A stretch of 64,000 nucleotides of DNA from NCBI GenBank assembly GCA_031395645.1, contig JANNJM010000014.1:8868-72867 (forward strand), written 5' to 3'. The notes under the pieces were generated by a model. That model was not told where the DNA came from. It was given only the letters and a program-made list of their open reading frames with translations, and searched no databases. How positions within the stretch are numbered: position 1 is the stretch's first letter; each line of letters begins with the position of its first letter. Position numbers and translations under genes: made by a program. This document shows positions 37,522 to 45,918 of this stretch, piece by piece. This DNA comes from SHZI01 sp031395645. GTDB lineage: Bacteria; Pseudomonadota; Gammaproteobacteria; Steroidobacterales; GCA-2729495.

Positions 37522-39027
37522 GTGCTTCCACCGCCATCCCGACACGCCAAGCCCGTCTCCCAGTCGTCGTTCAACGGCCAGTTGCAGTCGCCATCCCAAC
37601 CCACTTCGGCGGTCGTCATCGGCGGCGGCCTGGCTGGCCTCGCGGCCGCTGTGGTCCTCGCCGAGCGCGGGGTCCGGGTGACGGTGCTCGAACGGGAGAG
37701 CTTCCTTGGCGGTCGTGCGGGTGCCTGGACCGACCGGCTCCGGGACGGCACGAGCTTCGACATGGAGCGGGGCTTTCACGCCTTCTTCCGCCAGTATTAC
37801 AACCTGCGCCAGCTGTTACGGCGGGTTGATCCGGAACTGGGGTTCCTGAAACCCACCACCGACTACCCGATCCTGACGCCCTTAGGCAACGAATCCTTTG
37901 CCGGACTCACCCACGCGCCGCTGTTCAACGTGGCGAAGCTCACCTGGCGCACCGATACCCTTGGTATTCGCGATCTGATGAAGGTCAACGTGCCGGCCGC
38001 CATGGCCATGCTGCGTTTCAATCGCCCGCACACCTACGCGGAATTCGACGAGCGCACCGCCGGAGCCTACCTGGACTCACTCAATTTTCCGCCGCTCGCC
38101 CGCCAGCGCCTGCTGCACGTGTTCGCGCACTCCTGCTTCAATCCACAGGCAGACATGTCGGCCGCCGAGCTGCTGCAGATGATGCACTTCTACTTCACGG
38201 CCAATTACGACGGGCTCGTGTTCGACGTGGCAGACCGGCCGTTCTCCCGCGGCATCTTTGCTCCGCTTGGCGCGTTGCTCGGCCGGCTCGGCGCCAGCGT
38301 GCGTACTGGTGTCAGTGCGCGAGCCCTTGAGCGACAGGACTCAAGCTGGGTCGTGGAGACGGACGCCGAAGCGCTGACAACTGATCTGGTCGTTCTCGCT
38401 ACTGAAGTGACGGGTATCAAGACCATCGTCGCTGCCTCCCGCGATCTAGATGACGCTGACTGGCGCCGACGCATCGACTCCCTGCGCGTGACCAACGCCT
38501 TTGCTGTCTGGCGCCTGTGGCTGGATCGCCCCGTCGCGGCTGGCCGGTCGGCCTTTGCCGGTACGGCAGGCGTAGGGCCGCTCGATAACATTTCCATCTA
38601 CGAGAATCTGGAGGACGAGAGCCGCGCCTGGGCCGGCCGCACCGGCGGCTCGGTGGTCGAGCTGCACGCCTACGCATTGCCCACCGGATCCGACGAGACG
38701 GCGCTGAAACGGCAGTTGCTCGCAGGCCTGCACACCCTGTATCCGGAAACCGCAGCTGCATCGATCGTTGAAGAGCGCTTCCTTCTGCGGCAGGATTGTC
38801 CGGCCTTCGCGCCGGGCAGCCACGCGCTGCGGCCGGAGGTTCGGACGCCTTTCCGTGGGTTGAGTCTGGCTGGAGATTTTGTGCAGTTACCGTTTCCCAC
38901 CGCGCTCATGGAGCGCGCCGCCTCTGCCGGCATCCTGGCGGCGAACACGCTGCTGGATCCACTGGGCGTCGTGCCAGAGCCGCTGTGGTCTGTCGCCGTG
39001 CGTGGCCCCTTCGCGAGGTCGGCATGA
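37522..39027 (+). CDS. FAD-dependent oxidoreductase, carotenoid-desaturase-like
   Basis: A 501-residue flavoprotein of the phytoene-desaturase/amine-oxidase superfamily: AVVIGGGLAGLAAAVVLAER and VTVLERESFLGGRAG (FAD), DMERGFHAFFRQYYNLRQLL, the late SLAGDFVQLPFPTALMERAA and SAGILAANTLL. The GFHAFFRQYYNL region recalls CrtU/CruO-type carotenoid enzymes acting on end groups rather than CrtI. The stop overlaps the Rieske gene (ATGA). No phytoene synthase or cyclase is in the window. Exact start uncertain: the first 25 residues before the FAD motif are unstructured-looking. Confidence 0.8.
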   Translation: MLPPPSRHAKPVSQSSFNGQLQSPSQPTSAVVIGGGLAGLAAAVVLAERGVRVTVLERESFLGGRAGAWTDRLRDGTSFDMERGFHAFFRQYYNLRQLLRRVDPELGFLKPTTDYPILTPLGNESFAGLTHAPLFNVAKLTWRTDTLGIRDLMKVNVPAAMAMLRFNRPHTYAEFDERTAGAYLDSLNFPPLARQRLLHVFAHSCFNPQADMSAAELLQMMHFYFTANYDGLVFDVADRPFSRGIFAPLGALLGRLGASVRTGVSARALERQDSSWVVETDAEALTTDLVVLATEVTGIKTIVAASRDLDDADWRRRIDSLRVTNAFAVWRLWLDRPVAAGRSAFAGTAGVGPLDNISIYENLEDESRAWAGRTGGSVVELHAYALPTGSDETALKRQLLAGLHTLYPETAAASIVEERFLLRQDCPAFAPGSHALRPEVRTPFRGLSLAGDFVQLPFPTALMERAASAGILAANTLLDPLGVVPEPLWSVAVRGPFARSA

Positions 39028-39980
39028 GCGAGCTCATCCTCTTCGGGCGCCCGCTGCCCGGGTTGCCCCCCGCGTCGACGCTTCCGGACTGGCAGCAGGC
39101 CGACCCGCGCTGGATGGCAAGCGCCCTGCAGACTGCGCTGGGACGATCCGGTGGCGGCTGGTTCGTGGTGGACGAGCGGCGCCGCTTTGGATCGCAACCG
39201 CGGCGCTACCGGATCGACGACCGGGAGTTCGTTTTCTGGCACGGAACGAACGGGCTTATGGCCGCGCCGGATGCGTGCCCACACATGGGCGCTTCGCTCG
39301 CCGGCGGTTGTGTGCGGCAGGGCCGGCTCGTGTGCCCGTGGCACGGCATGGAGCTCGGCGACAAGCCGCAGGGCGCCTGGCGCCCGCTGCTGGTGTACGA
39401 CGACGGCGTGCTCGTCTGGGTCCGGCTGGATGACGCCGGCGAGGCCCCGACGGATTTGCCATTGCTGCCCGTGCGTCCCGCCCGCTACATCGACGCGGTC
39501 GTGCGCCTGGAGGCCCGCTGTCGTCCCGAAGACCTGCTCGCGAACCGGCTCGATCCGTGGCACGGCGTGCACTACCACCCGCACACCTTTCGCCGCCTGC
39601 GCGTCGTTGAACGCCGGGACGACGAGATCACGGTGCGCGTTGCTTTTGCCGTTCTCGGGCGCCTGGCCGTCGAGGTGGACGCGCGCTTTCACTGCCCCGA
39701 CCCGCGCACCATCGTCATGACCATCGTCGAAGGCGACGGCGCCGGCTCGATAGTGGAAACCCATGCCACGCCCATCGACGAAAGGCGCTGCGCAGTGATC
39801 GAGGCCACGCTCGCCACCTCCGACCGGCCACAGATGAAGTATGTCCTGCCGCTGGCCCGGTGGGCGCGACCCTGGCTCGAGCGACGCGCGTCGCGCCTGT
39901 GGGTCGAAGACGTGGCGTATGCGGAGCGTCGCCGCGTGGTGATGGACCAGCAGCCGGGTGGGCGTAGCGCCAGGGGGTAG
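39024..39980 (+). CDS. Rieske [2Fe-2S] protein, DUF5914-like, partner of the flavoprotein
   Basis: A 318-residue protein with a Rieske cluster site CPHMGASLAGG ... LVCPWHGMEL (CxH and CxxH) near residues 88-112. After it come NRLDPWHGVHYHPHTFRRLR, a histidine-rich stretch that could hold mononuclear iron as in ring-hydroxylating oxygenases (usual spacing not verified), and a START-like C-terminal part. ATG 39024 overlaps the flavoprotein stop. I recall such Rieske proteins (DUF5914) beside carotenoid desaturase-like genes in Actinobacteria; the pairing here suggests a two-component terpenoid oxidation, which is inference. Confidence 0.75.
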   Translation: MSELILFGRPLPGLPPASTLPDWQQADPRWMASALQTALGRSGGGWFVVDERRRFGSQPRRYRIDDREFVFWHGTNGLMAAPDACPHMGASLAGGCVRQGRLVCPWHGMELGDKPQGAWRPLLVYDDGVLVWVRLDDAGEAPTDLPLLPVRPARYIDAVVRLEARCRPEDLLANRLDPWHGVHYHPHTFRRLRVVERRDDEITVRVAFAVLGRLAVEVDARFHCPDPRTIVMTIVEGDGAGSIVETHATPIDERRCAVIEATLATSDRPQMKYVLPLARWARPWLERRASRLWVEDVAYAERRRVVMDQQPGGRSARG

Positions 39981-40021
39981 GTAATTCCCCGGATGCTGGC
40001 GGGTGTTGCGGAGTTTAGTCC

Positions 40022-40561
40022 TCAGTCCTTCCACTCGAACAGTTCAACCTTATCTCCGGACATCACGTAGTCAGTGTCTGCCATGTCGCCCGTCCAGGGC
40101 TTGGTGGTGATCGTGCCGGTGATCCAGTAGGGATCCGCCATGGATTTCAGGTTGAAGGGCTTCTTCAGTTTTACGTAGACGATCTGGTTGGGCGGCGGGG
40201 GTGGCACGTGGATGCACGCCCCGAAGTAGGGAACCAGCAGGAACTCATCCAGCATGCCGCCAGCATCGGATTCCAGGGGCACGATATAGCCAGGCAGCTT
40301 CACGAACTTGCCGTCCAGCGATTTGACCGGGTTGTAGGAATAGAGGGGTACGTAGGCCGAGTCCGGTTTCTGGTCAGGTCCGCCCTTGCCGGGCCCGCCG
40401 GTGCCGGGGGCACCCAAGCCCGGAAAAGCCGGGGGTGGCGGTGCACTGACTGGTGGCATCAGGTCGTCCCAGCTCAGCTCTTTCGGTTTGGCTCGTGCGC
40501 CACTCACCGTGGTCGCTGCAAGCGACAGGCCCAACACTACGGCGATGACAAGTCTGTACAT
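40022..40561 (-). CDS. DUF3299 family exported protein of zrg-like operon
   Basis: A 179-residue protein with a signal peptide (residues 1-24) and the DUF3299 core LDGKFVKLPGYIVPLE, EFLLVPYFGACIHVPPPPPN and YWITGTITTKPW. FGACIHVPPPPPNQ is the conserved patch, with Cys and His that could bind metal. A proline/glycine-rich linker precedes it. Last gene of the DUF2796-ATPase-permease-DUF3299 run, 11 bases after the permease; the same set occurs in the Vibrio zrg zinc-uptake operon. Confidence 0.85.
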   Translation of the reverse strand: MYRLVIAVVLGLSLAATTVSGARAKPKELSWDDLMPPVSAPPPPAFPGLGAPGTGGPGKGGPDQKPDSAYVPLYSYNPVKSLDGKFVKLPGYIVPLESDAGGMLDEFLLVPYFGACIHVPPPPPNQIVYVKLKKPFNLKSMADPYWITGTITTKPWTGDMADTDYVMSGDKVELFEWKD

Positions 40562-40572
40562 GTCCTGATCTC

Positions 40573-41844
40573 CTATACCCGAATCGTGAGTCCATCCGCG
40601 AGCGCGTTGCGATACGCCCGCCAGGCCGGCAATACACCCATGAGCAGTGCGGCCCCGATGACCACGCCGGCGATCGTCAGGTCCCACTGACCCGGCGGCC
40701 GCAGCGCCACGAAGATACCGAAGCGCTCCTCGATCAGCGGTGCGGCGATGGCGAGCAGCAGGTAAAGCATGGCGAAGCCCAGAGCCACGCCGGCCGTGGC
40801 CAGCAGTCCGGCCTCGCTTACCAGCAGTCCGAAGATGTGCCAGGGCCGAGCGCCCACCGAGCGGAGAATCGCCATCTCCCGGCGGCGCTCGTTGAGGCTC
40901 GTGAGAATGGCGGTCAGCATACCCAGCAGGCCGCCCAGGACGACAAAGCCGCTGATCGCGAGCAGGGCGATCTCGACGACGCCGACGAGATCCCACAACT
41001 GGGCAAGTGCTACTCCCGGGATGATTGCCGACAGCGGCTCCTCCGGGTACTCGTTCACGGCACGCTGCAGGCGGAAGGACGCGGCCCGGGACTTGAGGCC
41101 GATGAGCACCGCTGTGATCGCCCTGGGTGTGAGGTCCATGCCGCGCACCTGCTCCGGCGAAATCTCCTGCCCGCGGAGGCGGGTGCCGCTTTGCCAGTCG
41201 GCGTGGATGGCCTCGATGGCCTCGAGGCTCACGTGTACTGTCCGGTCCACGGGCGTGCCCGTCTTCTTCAGGATGCCCTTGATCACAAACGGCTTGTCGT
41301 CATGGTTCATGAAGCTTAAAGCGCCGAGGCCGTGGGCGATGACGACTTGCTGACCGGCCTGATAGCCAAGCTTGCGGGCGACGTCGGCGCCGATGACCGC
41401 ATCGAACAGGTCCGCTACAGGTTCGCCTGCCGTAAATTGCAGCGTGCGATCACCGGCAAAGCGGTAGTGCTGGTAGTAGTCCGCGCTGGTGCCCAGCACC
41501 CGGAAGCCCCGGTGCGAGTCGCCCAGCGATAGCGGGATCGTCCAGGCCACTTCGCGACGCTGCGCCAGGTCCTTGTAGGTCTGCCAGGTGATGTTGTTGG
41601 TCGCGTTGCCGATGCGGAACACGGAGTAGAGCAGCAGGTTCAGGTCGCCGCTCCGGGCGCCGACGATCAGGTCGGTGCCCGAGATCGTGTTCGCAAAGCT
41701 TAAGCGGGCCTCAGTGCGCACCCGCTCGACACCCAGCAGCAACGTGACGCTGATGGCTATCGAGAAGATCGTGAGGAGTGCGGTTGCGCGCCGGTTCCAC
41801 AGGCTGCGGACGGCCAGGCCGACAATGGTGCGCAGGCCGGTCAT
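40573..41844 (-). CDS. ABC transporter permease, MacB/FtsX-like
   Basis: A 423-residue permease with one N-terminal helix, a large periplasmic domain (about residues 45-270) and three C-terminal helices, the FtsX/MacB layout. The FtsX core is seen in LGMLTAILTSLNERRREMAI, LRSVGARPWHIFGLLVSEAG and ATAGVALGFAMLYLLLA. It overlaps the ATPase gene by four bases, so the two form one transporter. Type VII systems move lipoproteins or act mechanically rather than importing ions, which is worth remembering when calling this zinc uptake. Confidence 0.9.
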   Translation of the reverse strand: MTGLRTIVGLAVRSLWNRRATALLTIFSIAISVTLLLGVERVRTEARLSFANTISGTDLIVGARSGDLNLLLYSVFRIGNATNNITWQTYKDLAQRREVAWTIPLSLGDSHRGFRVLGTSADYYQHYRFAGDRTLQFTAGEPVADLFDAVIGADVARKLGYQAGQQVVIAHGLGALSFMNHDDKPFVIKGILKKTGTPVDRTVHVSLEAIEAIHADWQSGTRLRGQEISPEQVRGMDLTPRAITAVLIGLKSRAASFRLQRAVNEYPEEPLSAIIPGVALAQLWDLVGVVEIALLAISGFVVLGGLLGMLTAILTSLNERRREMAILRSVGARPWHIFGLLVSEAGLLATAGVALGFAMLYLLLAIAAPLIEERFGIFVALRPPGQWDLTIAGVVIGAALLMGVLPAWRAYRNALADGLTIRV

Positions 41845-42545
41845 GCGGCACGCGGCCTGGCAAGCTCGTTGAGTTCCAGCAGGTCAATCTGTCTGTCGAA
41901 GCGCGCCGCCAGCGAGCGGTCGTGGCTTACAAACACGATGGCGCTACCCGCGGTCTGGCACTCGGCCATGAGCAGTTCGAGAAAGCTGGCGCGTGCGTCC
42001 GCATCGAGAGATGAGGTGGGTTCATCCGCAATCAGTAGTTCAGGCTGGCCGATCAACGCCCGTGCCGCCGCCACCCGCTGCTGCTGGCCGATGCTGAGTT
42101 CCGTTACCCGTCGGTCAAGAAGGGCCGGGTCATCGAGGCCGAGCCGTCGAAGCAGACGCTCGGCTTCCGCCTGCACGCCAATGCCGCCGGCTGTGGCCCG
42201 TTCGCGGCGGCGTATCGAGAACTGGCAGGGCAGGGCGACGTTGTCCCGGACCGACAGGTAGGGCAGCAGGTTGAACATCTGGAAGATGAAGCCGATCCGG
42301 TCCACGCGCAGCGCGTCCCGCCGGGCGGCACCGATTTCGCCAAGCGACTCACCAAGTACGCGCACTGTGCCGCTACCAGCAGTGAGCACCCCGCCGATCA
42401 GGCCCAGCAATGTGCTCTTGCCACTGCCGCTCGGGCCGCGGATAAATACTCGCTCGCCAGCGGCGACTTCAAAAGCTGAAATTTTCAACAGCGGCGGGCC
42501 TGTTCGCCAACTGAAGTTCACATCGTTCAGTGCAACGACGCTCAC
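41841..42545 (-). CDS. ABC transporter ATP-binding protein, MacB/LolD-like
   Basis: A 234-residue ATPase: Walker A GPSGSGKST, Q-loop FIFQMFNLLPYLSV, signature LSIGQQQRVAAARALI (LSIGQ instead of LSGGQ), Walker B LLIADEPTSSLD and the H-loop VFVSHDRS. Start GTG 42545 overlaps the stop of the DUF2796 gene (GTGA); there is no independent Shine-Dalgarno sequence, consistent with coupled translation. Confidence 0.9.
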   Translation of the reverse strand: MSVVALNDVNFSWRTGPPLLKISAFEVAAGERVFIRGPSGSGKSTLLGLIGGVLTAGSGTVRVLGESLGEIGAARRDALRVDRIGFIFQMFNLLPYLSVRDNVALPCQFSIRRRERATAGGIGVQAEAERLLRRLGLDDPALLDRRVTELSIGQQQRVAAARALIGQPELLIADEPTSSLDADARASFLELLMAECQTAGSAIVFVSHDRSLAARFDRQIDLLELNELARPRAA

Positions 42546-43075
42546 CGGGAGGCTGAAGAGCGCGGCAGCAGCACCCGGGGCGTGCCCGGCGTGAGGACGA
42601 CGGCCTTCTGACCTGCGGGCGTGACGATACTGGTGGTGAGCTTCTCTATGCCCGGGAATTGCACCAGGAGCTGTACGTCCACCCACTGCAGTGCTGCGGG
42701 ATTGCCGCAGCGGAATTCCCAGGACGCCTCCAGATCCGAGTGGTCGTCCGTACCGAAGGCAGGTGGCGAGACGGCTGAAGAAATCATCCTGCAATCGGCA
42801 CCGGGTGGAGTGAGGAACAAAGTGTTCCCGGCGTTCAGGCTGCTCACCACCTTGGCGAGCACGGCGTTCTGTTCGGGACTGGAGGGGGCGTGCTCAAAGC
42901 CCAGGAGGTTGCCGGCCGGACCATCCAGGTCGATGGCCATGTCATTGCCATCAATGGCAATAGCGAGGCTGCTGGTGCCATGCTCGTGCCTGGCGGCAGA
43001 CCGGGTCTCTGCCAGGAGTTCCGCTGGGACGGTTATGGTCGCGACCAGCAGTGCCACCAGAATGGTTGGTTTCAT
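42542..43075 (-). CDS. zrgA: DUF2796 (ZrgA-like) exported protein
   Basis: A 177-residue protein with a signal peptide ending near residue 23. ARHEHGTSSLAIAIDGNDMA and LDGPAGNLLGFEHAPSSPEQ are the DUF2796 signature; the family includes ZrgA of Vibrio cholerae, a periplasmic zinc protein. Typical members have a long His/Asp-rich loop before the SDLEASWEFRC strand; here that loop is only GTDDHSD, so metal-binding capacity looks reduced. First gene of the four-gene minus-strand operon. The symbol is by family, not by demonstrated function. Confidence 0.82.
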   Translation of the reverse strand: MKPTILVALLVATITVPAELLAETRSAARHEHGTSSLAIAIDGNDMAIDLDGPAGNLLGFEHAPSSPEQNAVLAKVVSSLNAGNTLFLTPPGADCRMISSAVSPPAFGTDDHSDLEASWEFRCGNPAALQWVDVQLLVQFPGIEKLTTSIVTPAGQKAVVLTPGTPRVLLPRSSASR

Positions 43076-43127
43076 TCGCAGCGTACCGTCAGCATAAAAT
43101 GACTATAGCATCGCAAGGAGAACACTC

Positions 43128-43646
43128 ATGAGCATCGCCTACCGCTGGGTCGAACCGCCCTGGCCCCTCACCGCATTGCCCCGTGACCAGCTGGAGGACC
43201 GCATCCAGCAACTGTTGGGCGTCACCAACATGTGCGTGATGGCGACCGTCACCGCCAAGGGTCAGCCGATGGCGAGTCCCATCGAGTTCTACGCGGATGG
43301 TCTCGAGCTGTACATGCTGCCCGACCCCGGCACGCCAAAACTCAAAGCGCTGCAGCGCGACCCGCGCATCTCGGTCGCTGTGCACGGCGCCTATCACGGC
43401 TGGCACAGCGCCCGCGGCGCCCAGATCTTCGGCACGGCCAAGATCATCGAGCCGCACACGCCGGGCTGGGAGCGGGGCATGCAGGTGTTTCGCTGGCACG
43501 AGTGGGTCAGCGATCTCGCCATGGACACGAGTAAACCCTTCGAGCGGCAGGTTCTGAAAGTAGTCCCTGACCGGATTCTCTACACGGAAACCTGGCTGTG
43601 GAAGCTGGGCTTTGGCGCGAAGCAGAAGTGGCTGAAGGCGGGCTAG
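43128..43646 (+). CDS. pyridoxamine-5'-phosphate-oxidase-family (FMN split barrel) protein
   Basis: A 172-residue single-domain protein: MCVMATVTAKGQPMASPIEF, LYMLPDPGTPKLKALQRDPR and ISVAVHGAYHGWHSARGAQI follow the PPOX-like split barrel, which binds FMN, F420 or heme. ATG 43128 is preceded by AAGGAG. Divergent from the zrg-like operon with a 52-base spacer; function unknown. Confidence 0.85.
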   Translation: MSIAYRWVEPPWPLTALPRDQLEDRIQQLLGVTNMCVMATVTAKGQPMASPIEFYADGLELYMLPDPGTPKLKALQRDPRISVAVHGAYHGWHSARGAQIFGTAKIIEPHTPGWERGMQVFRWHEWVSDLAMDTSKPFERQVLKVVPDRILYTETWLWKLGFGAKQKWLKAG

Positions 43647-44047
43647 AATTTCGGTGCGAGGTGGAGCCACAGTTCCCGGGGCGACACTATCGGCATTCCG
43701 GCTTGTGCTTTCAGCTGTAGCAGTTCCCGATCCCCCGTAACGAACACGGCTGCCTGGCCCCCAATGGCGCAGGCCAGTATCGGCAGGTCGTCCGGATCAA
43801 TCAGTTCGGTGCCCCGGAAGCTCCCGGGGCCGAGCACCTGGCCACGGTGCCGGAGTACCTTTTCGAAGCCCCGGATTACAGCTGACGGCATTGAGAACTT
43901 CAGCGGAAGCACGCGGCGCAGTTCCTCCAGCACGACTTCACCGACCAGGAGTTCGTGCTCGACGAAGATCATTTCCAGCAACTCGCTGCAGAGTCCCCGT
44001 GTGGTCAACGCACTGATGAGCACGTTGGTATCCAGGAAGATCTTCAC
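43643..44047 (-). CDS. PIN-domain toxin, PilT-N/TIGR00305 type
   Basis: A 134-residue PIN protein: FLDTNVLISALTTRGLCSE (first Asp), E in VVLEELRRVL, DPDDLPILACAI (central acidic pair) and VTGDRELLQL (last Asp). This is the pattern of the putative toxin PIN subfamily. Start overlaps the antitoxin stop by four bases; the stop overlaps the convergent PPOX gene by four bases. Confidence 0.9.
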   Translation of the reverse strand: MKIFLDTNVLISALTTRGLCSELLEMIFVEHELLVGEVVLEELRRVLPLKFSMPSAVIRGFEKVLRHRGQVLGPGSFRGTELIDPDDLPILACAIGGQAAVFVTGDRELLQLKAQAGMPIVSPRELWLHLAPKF

Positions 44048-44292
44048 GATACGTCGCGAAAGACATCCTCGTCAGTGAGATAGCCTGCGGCGGCGGCGTA
44101 GGGCATGGCGGCACGACGAAGGACCCTGAACTCCTCGACGACCAACTGATTGCGCAATGCTTCCCTGGCGACTTCGCTCTTGGTCCGGCCGGTTTCCCTG
44201 GCGAGGCGCGCCAGCAGTCGGTCCAGCTTGGCGTCGAGACGTATGGTGAGTGTGCTCACGGGTATTACCGGCATAGGATTTTCGTAAGACAT
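44044..44292 (-). CDS. ribbon-helix-helix antitoxin
   Basis: An 82-residue protein with VSTLTIRLDAKLDRLLARLA and GRTKSEVAREALRNQL, a clear ribbon-helix-helix (CopG/RHH) DNA-binding domain, followed by a short tail with YAAAAGYLTDEDVF that would wrap the toxin. Overlaps the PIN gene, so a complete type II pair. Confidence 0.88.
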   Translation of the reverse strand: MSYENPMPVIPVSTLTIRLDAKLDRLLARLARETGRTKSEVAREALRNQLVVEEFRVLRRAAMPYAAAAGYLTDEDVFRDVS

Positions 44293-44390
44293 CGTAACAC
44301 ACCCGTCGGGACGCTGAGCTACTGCAGGTTGCAGACTACCCGCGGCTGCCGGGCAGGGATACCAGTGTTTCCCGGCATTTCCTCAGGATT

Positions 44391-44510
44391 CGCCGCGGCC
44401 TCTGCCCGCGCTGCGGTGCCCGGCGCATGACGGAGAGTGCCGCCCTGCTGGTCGATGAAGTGCTGCCCTAGGAGCCGATCCGGCAGTGGCTGCTCTCCGT
44501 GCCCTTCCCT
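44391..44510 (+). mobile_element. IS91-family transposase fragment with in-frame stop
   Basis: One frame reads RRGLCPRCGARRMTESAALL, VDEVLP, then TAG at 44469-44471, then EPIRQWLLSVPFP. This is the zinc-finger/DEVLP..PxRQW..SxPxPLR region of IS91-type (Y2) transposases, about 40 codons out of several hundred. Both ends are missing and the frame is broken, so it is a relic. Confidence 0.7.
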
Positions 44511-44511
44511 C

Positions 44512-44688
44512 GGCCACCACGGCAATCTGCTGATTCTCAACCCGGGACAGTACCGCTTCGGGGATTTCCTGCGGGTCGGTATACCGCTGACCGCCCTGAC
44601 AGGCCTCACGAGTGCGTGGTTGTCCCAGTGGCTGTGGCTGGAGGGGCCGCTGTTGCCTTTCCCGGTGACCTGGCCGGCCTTTCCGTGA
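44512..44688 (+). pseudogene. C-terminal fragment of an SLC13-type permease
   Basis: The frame continues GHHGNLLILNPGQYRFGDFL, RVGIPLTALTGLTSAWLSQW and stops at 44686-44688. PGxYRFxDFLRVGxPLT is how sodium/dicarboxylate/sulfate (SLC13/DASS) permeases end. Nothing of the preceding helices is present; it abuts the IS91 fragment at about 44511. Its last 83 bases are read antisense as the C-terminus of the MscS gene. Confidence 0.65.
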
Positions 44689-45748
44689 GATGCACTTCCT
44701 GCTGGGGAATGGGCATCACGATGCCTTCGCGGGCAAACACACGATAGATGGTGCAGTTCAGTTCGTGCAGCACCAGTCCCCGGTTGGCGGGATCGTCAAT
44801 CCAGCAGAGCATCTCGAAATCTAGCCCAAAGTCCCCGAAGGTCCGCAGCCGCATGCGGGGCTCCGGAACCACACAAACCTGTGGATGATCGGCGGCCGCC
44901 AATAACATCAGTGCCATCACCTGATCGATGTCCGAACCGTAGCTGACCCGCACCGGGACCCGCAGACGGTACTTGCGGGTCGGGCTTCCCGACTCGTTCA
45001 CGATCTTTGCGCGACCCATCACACCATTTGGAATGCTGACTTCGACGTCGTCACGGGTGAGTAACCGCGTGCTACGCAGCCCGATCGCCGTGACGGCGCC
45101 CCGCTCCCCCGTATCAAGCACGATGTAGTCCCCGATGCGGTACGGCTTGTCGGTGAGGATGGCAATGCCCGCAATGAGATTGCCCAGCGTGTCCTGGGCG
45201 GCCAGGGACAGCGCGAGCCCGATGATGCCGGCAGACGCCACCAGGCCCGTGATGTTGACGCCCCAGGCAATCAGTACGGCATAGAGACTCGCAAGACCCA
45301 GGATGACGACCAGGGCATTCCGTACCAGCGTGGCGGTGGTTGCCTGCGCAATGGCGGGGGGAGACGGCAGACGGGCCAAAGCTTCGAGAACGATGCGCAC
45401 GATGCGCACCCCGAACACGAGCCACGCGATGATCACGACGGTCTGGCTGAGGGCCAGCGCAATGCGTTCCGGACGGGCGGCAAGCTCGACAGCGGCAATG
45501 ATCCACATAACGCCGAAAAGGACGATGGTGAAGAACACTGCCTGTCTGGCAATTCGTCCCAGTCGCTCGATCGACCATTCCGGCCAGTGACCTACCGACC
45601 GATGGAGCGCCTGACGCACCAACCAGTCGGCCAGGCTGGCAACCACCACGCACGCCACCACCGCCAGTGCGGCTTGCACGAAGGGCCGGGCCCCGACGAA
45701 CGCAGCCCAGTGAGTCAATAGACTCGCCAGCTCACTCATGGGGAGCAT
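44606..45748 (-). CDS. MscS-family mechanosensitive channel with an acquired C-terminal tail
   Basis: A 380-residue MscS-type channel: N-terminal helices, the pore helix and conserved core VNITGLVASAGIIGLALSLA, AQDTLGNLIAGIAILTDKPY and RIGDYIVLDTGERGAVTAIG, then the cytoplasmic cage. A normal member would stop soon after IVMPIPQQEVHLTE; here about 27 further residues, rich in Pro, Ala and Thr, are encoded antisense to the SLC13 remnant. ATG 45748 or 45739 could be the start; neither has a good Shine-Dalgarno. Releases small solutes on osmotic downshock by family. Confidence 0.9.
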   Translation of the reverse strand: MLPMSELASLLTHWAAFVGARPFVQAALAVVACVVVASLADWLVRQALHRSVGHWPEWSIERLGRIARQAVFFTIVLFGVMWIIAAVELAARPERIALALSQTVVIIAWLVFGVRIVRIVLEALARLPSPPAIAQATTATLVRNALVVILGLASLYAVLIAWGVNITGLVASAGIIGLALSLAAQDTLGNLIAGIAILTDKPYRIGDYIVLDTGERGAVTAIGLRSTRLLTRDDVEVSIPNGVMGRAKIVNESGSPTRKYRLRVPVRVSYGSDIDQVMALMLLAAADHPQVCVVPEPRMRLRTFGDFGLDFEMLCWIDDPANRGLVLHELNCTIYRVFAREGIVMPIPQQEVHLTERPARSPGKATAAPPATATGTTTHS

Positions 45749-45918
45749 TCAAGCTGTTTTCTGCTTCATGTAGCTGCAGACCTCCGCCTTGTGGCAGAAG
45801 CCGCCAACCTCACCGACTGGCGGTATGCCTACAACGAAGCATGCTACGAGTCCGGGAGAACATACAGCGCCACTCTGCTGTGGTCGCCACAACAGAATGG
45901 TCAGCCAGACAACGGACG

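Noticed and set aside
43076..43127. Zur box in front of the zrg-like operon
   Set aside because: The spacer has AT-rich repeats (GCATAAAA, TATAGCAT) but not the palindrome expected of a Zur site.
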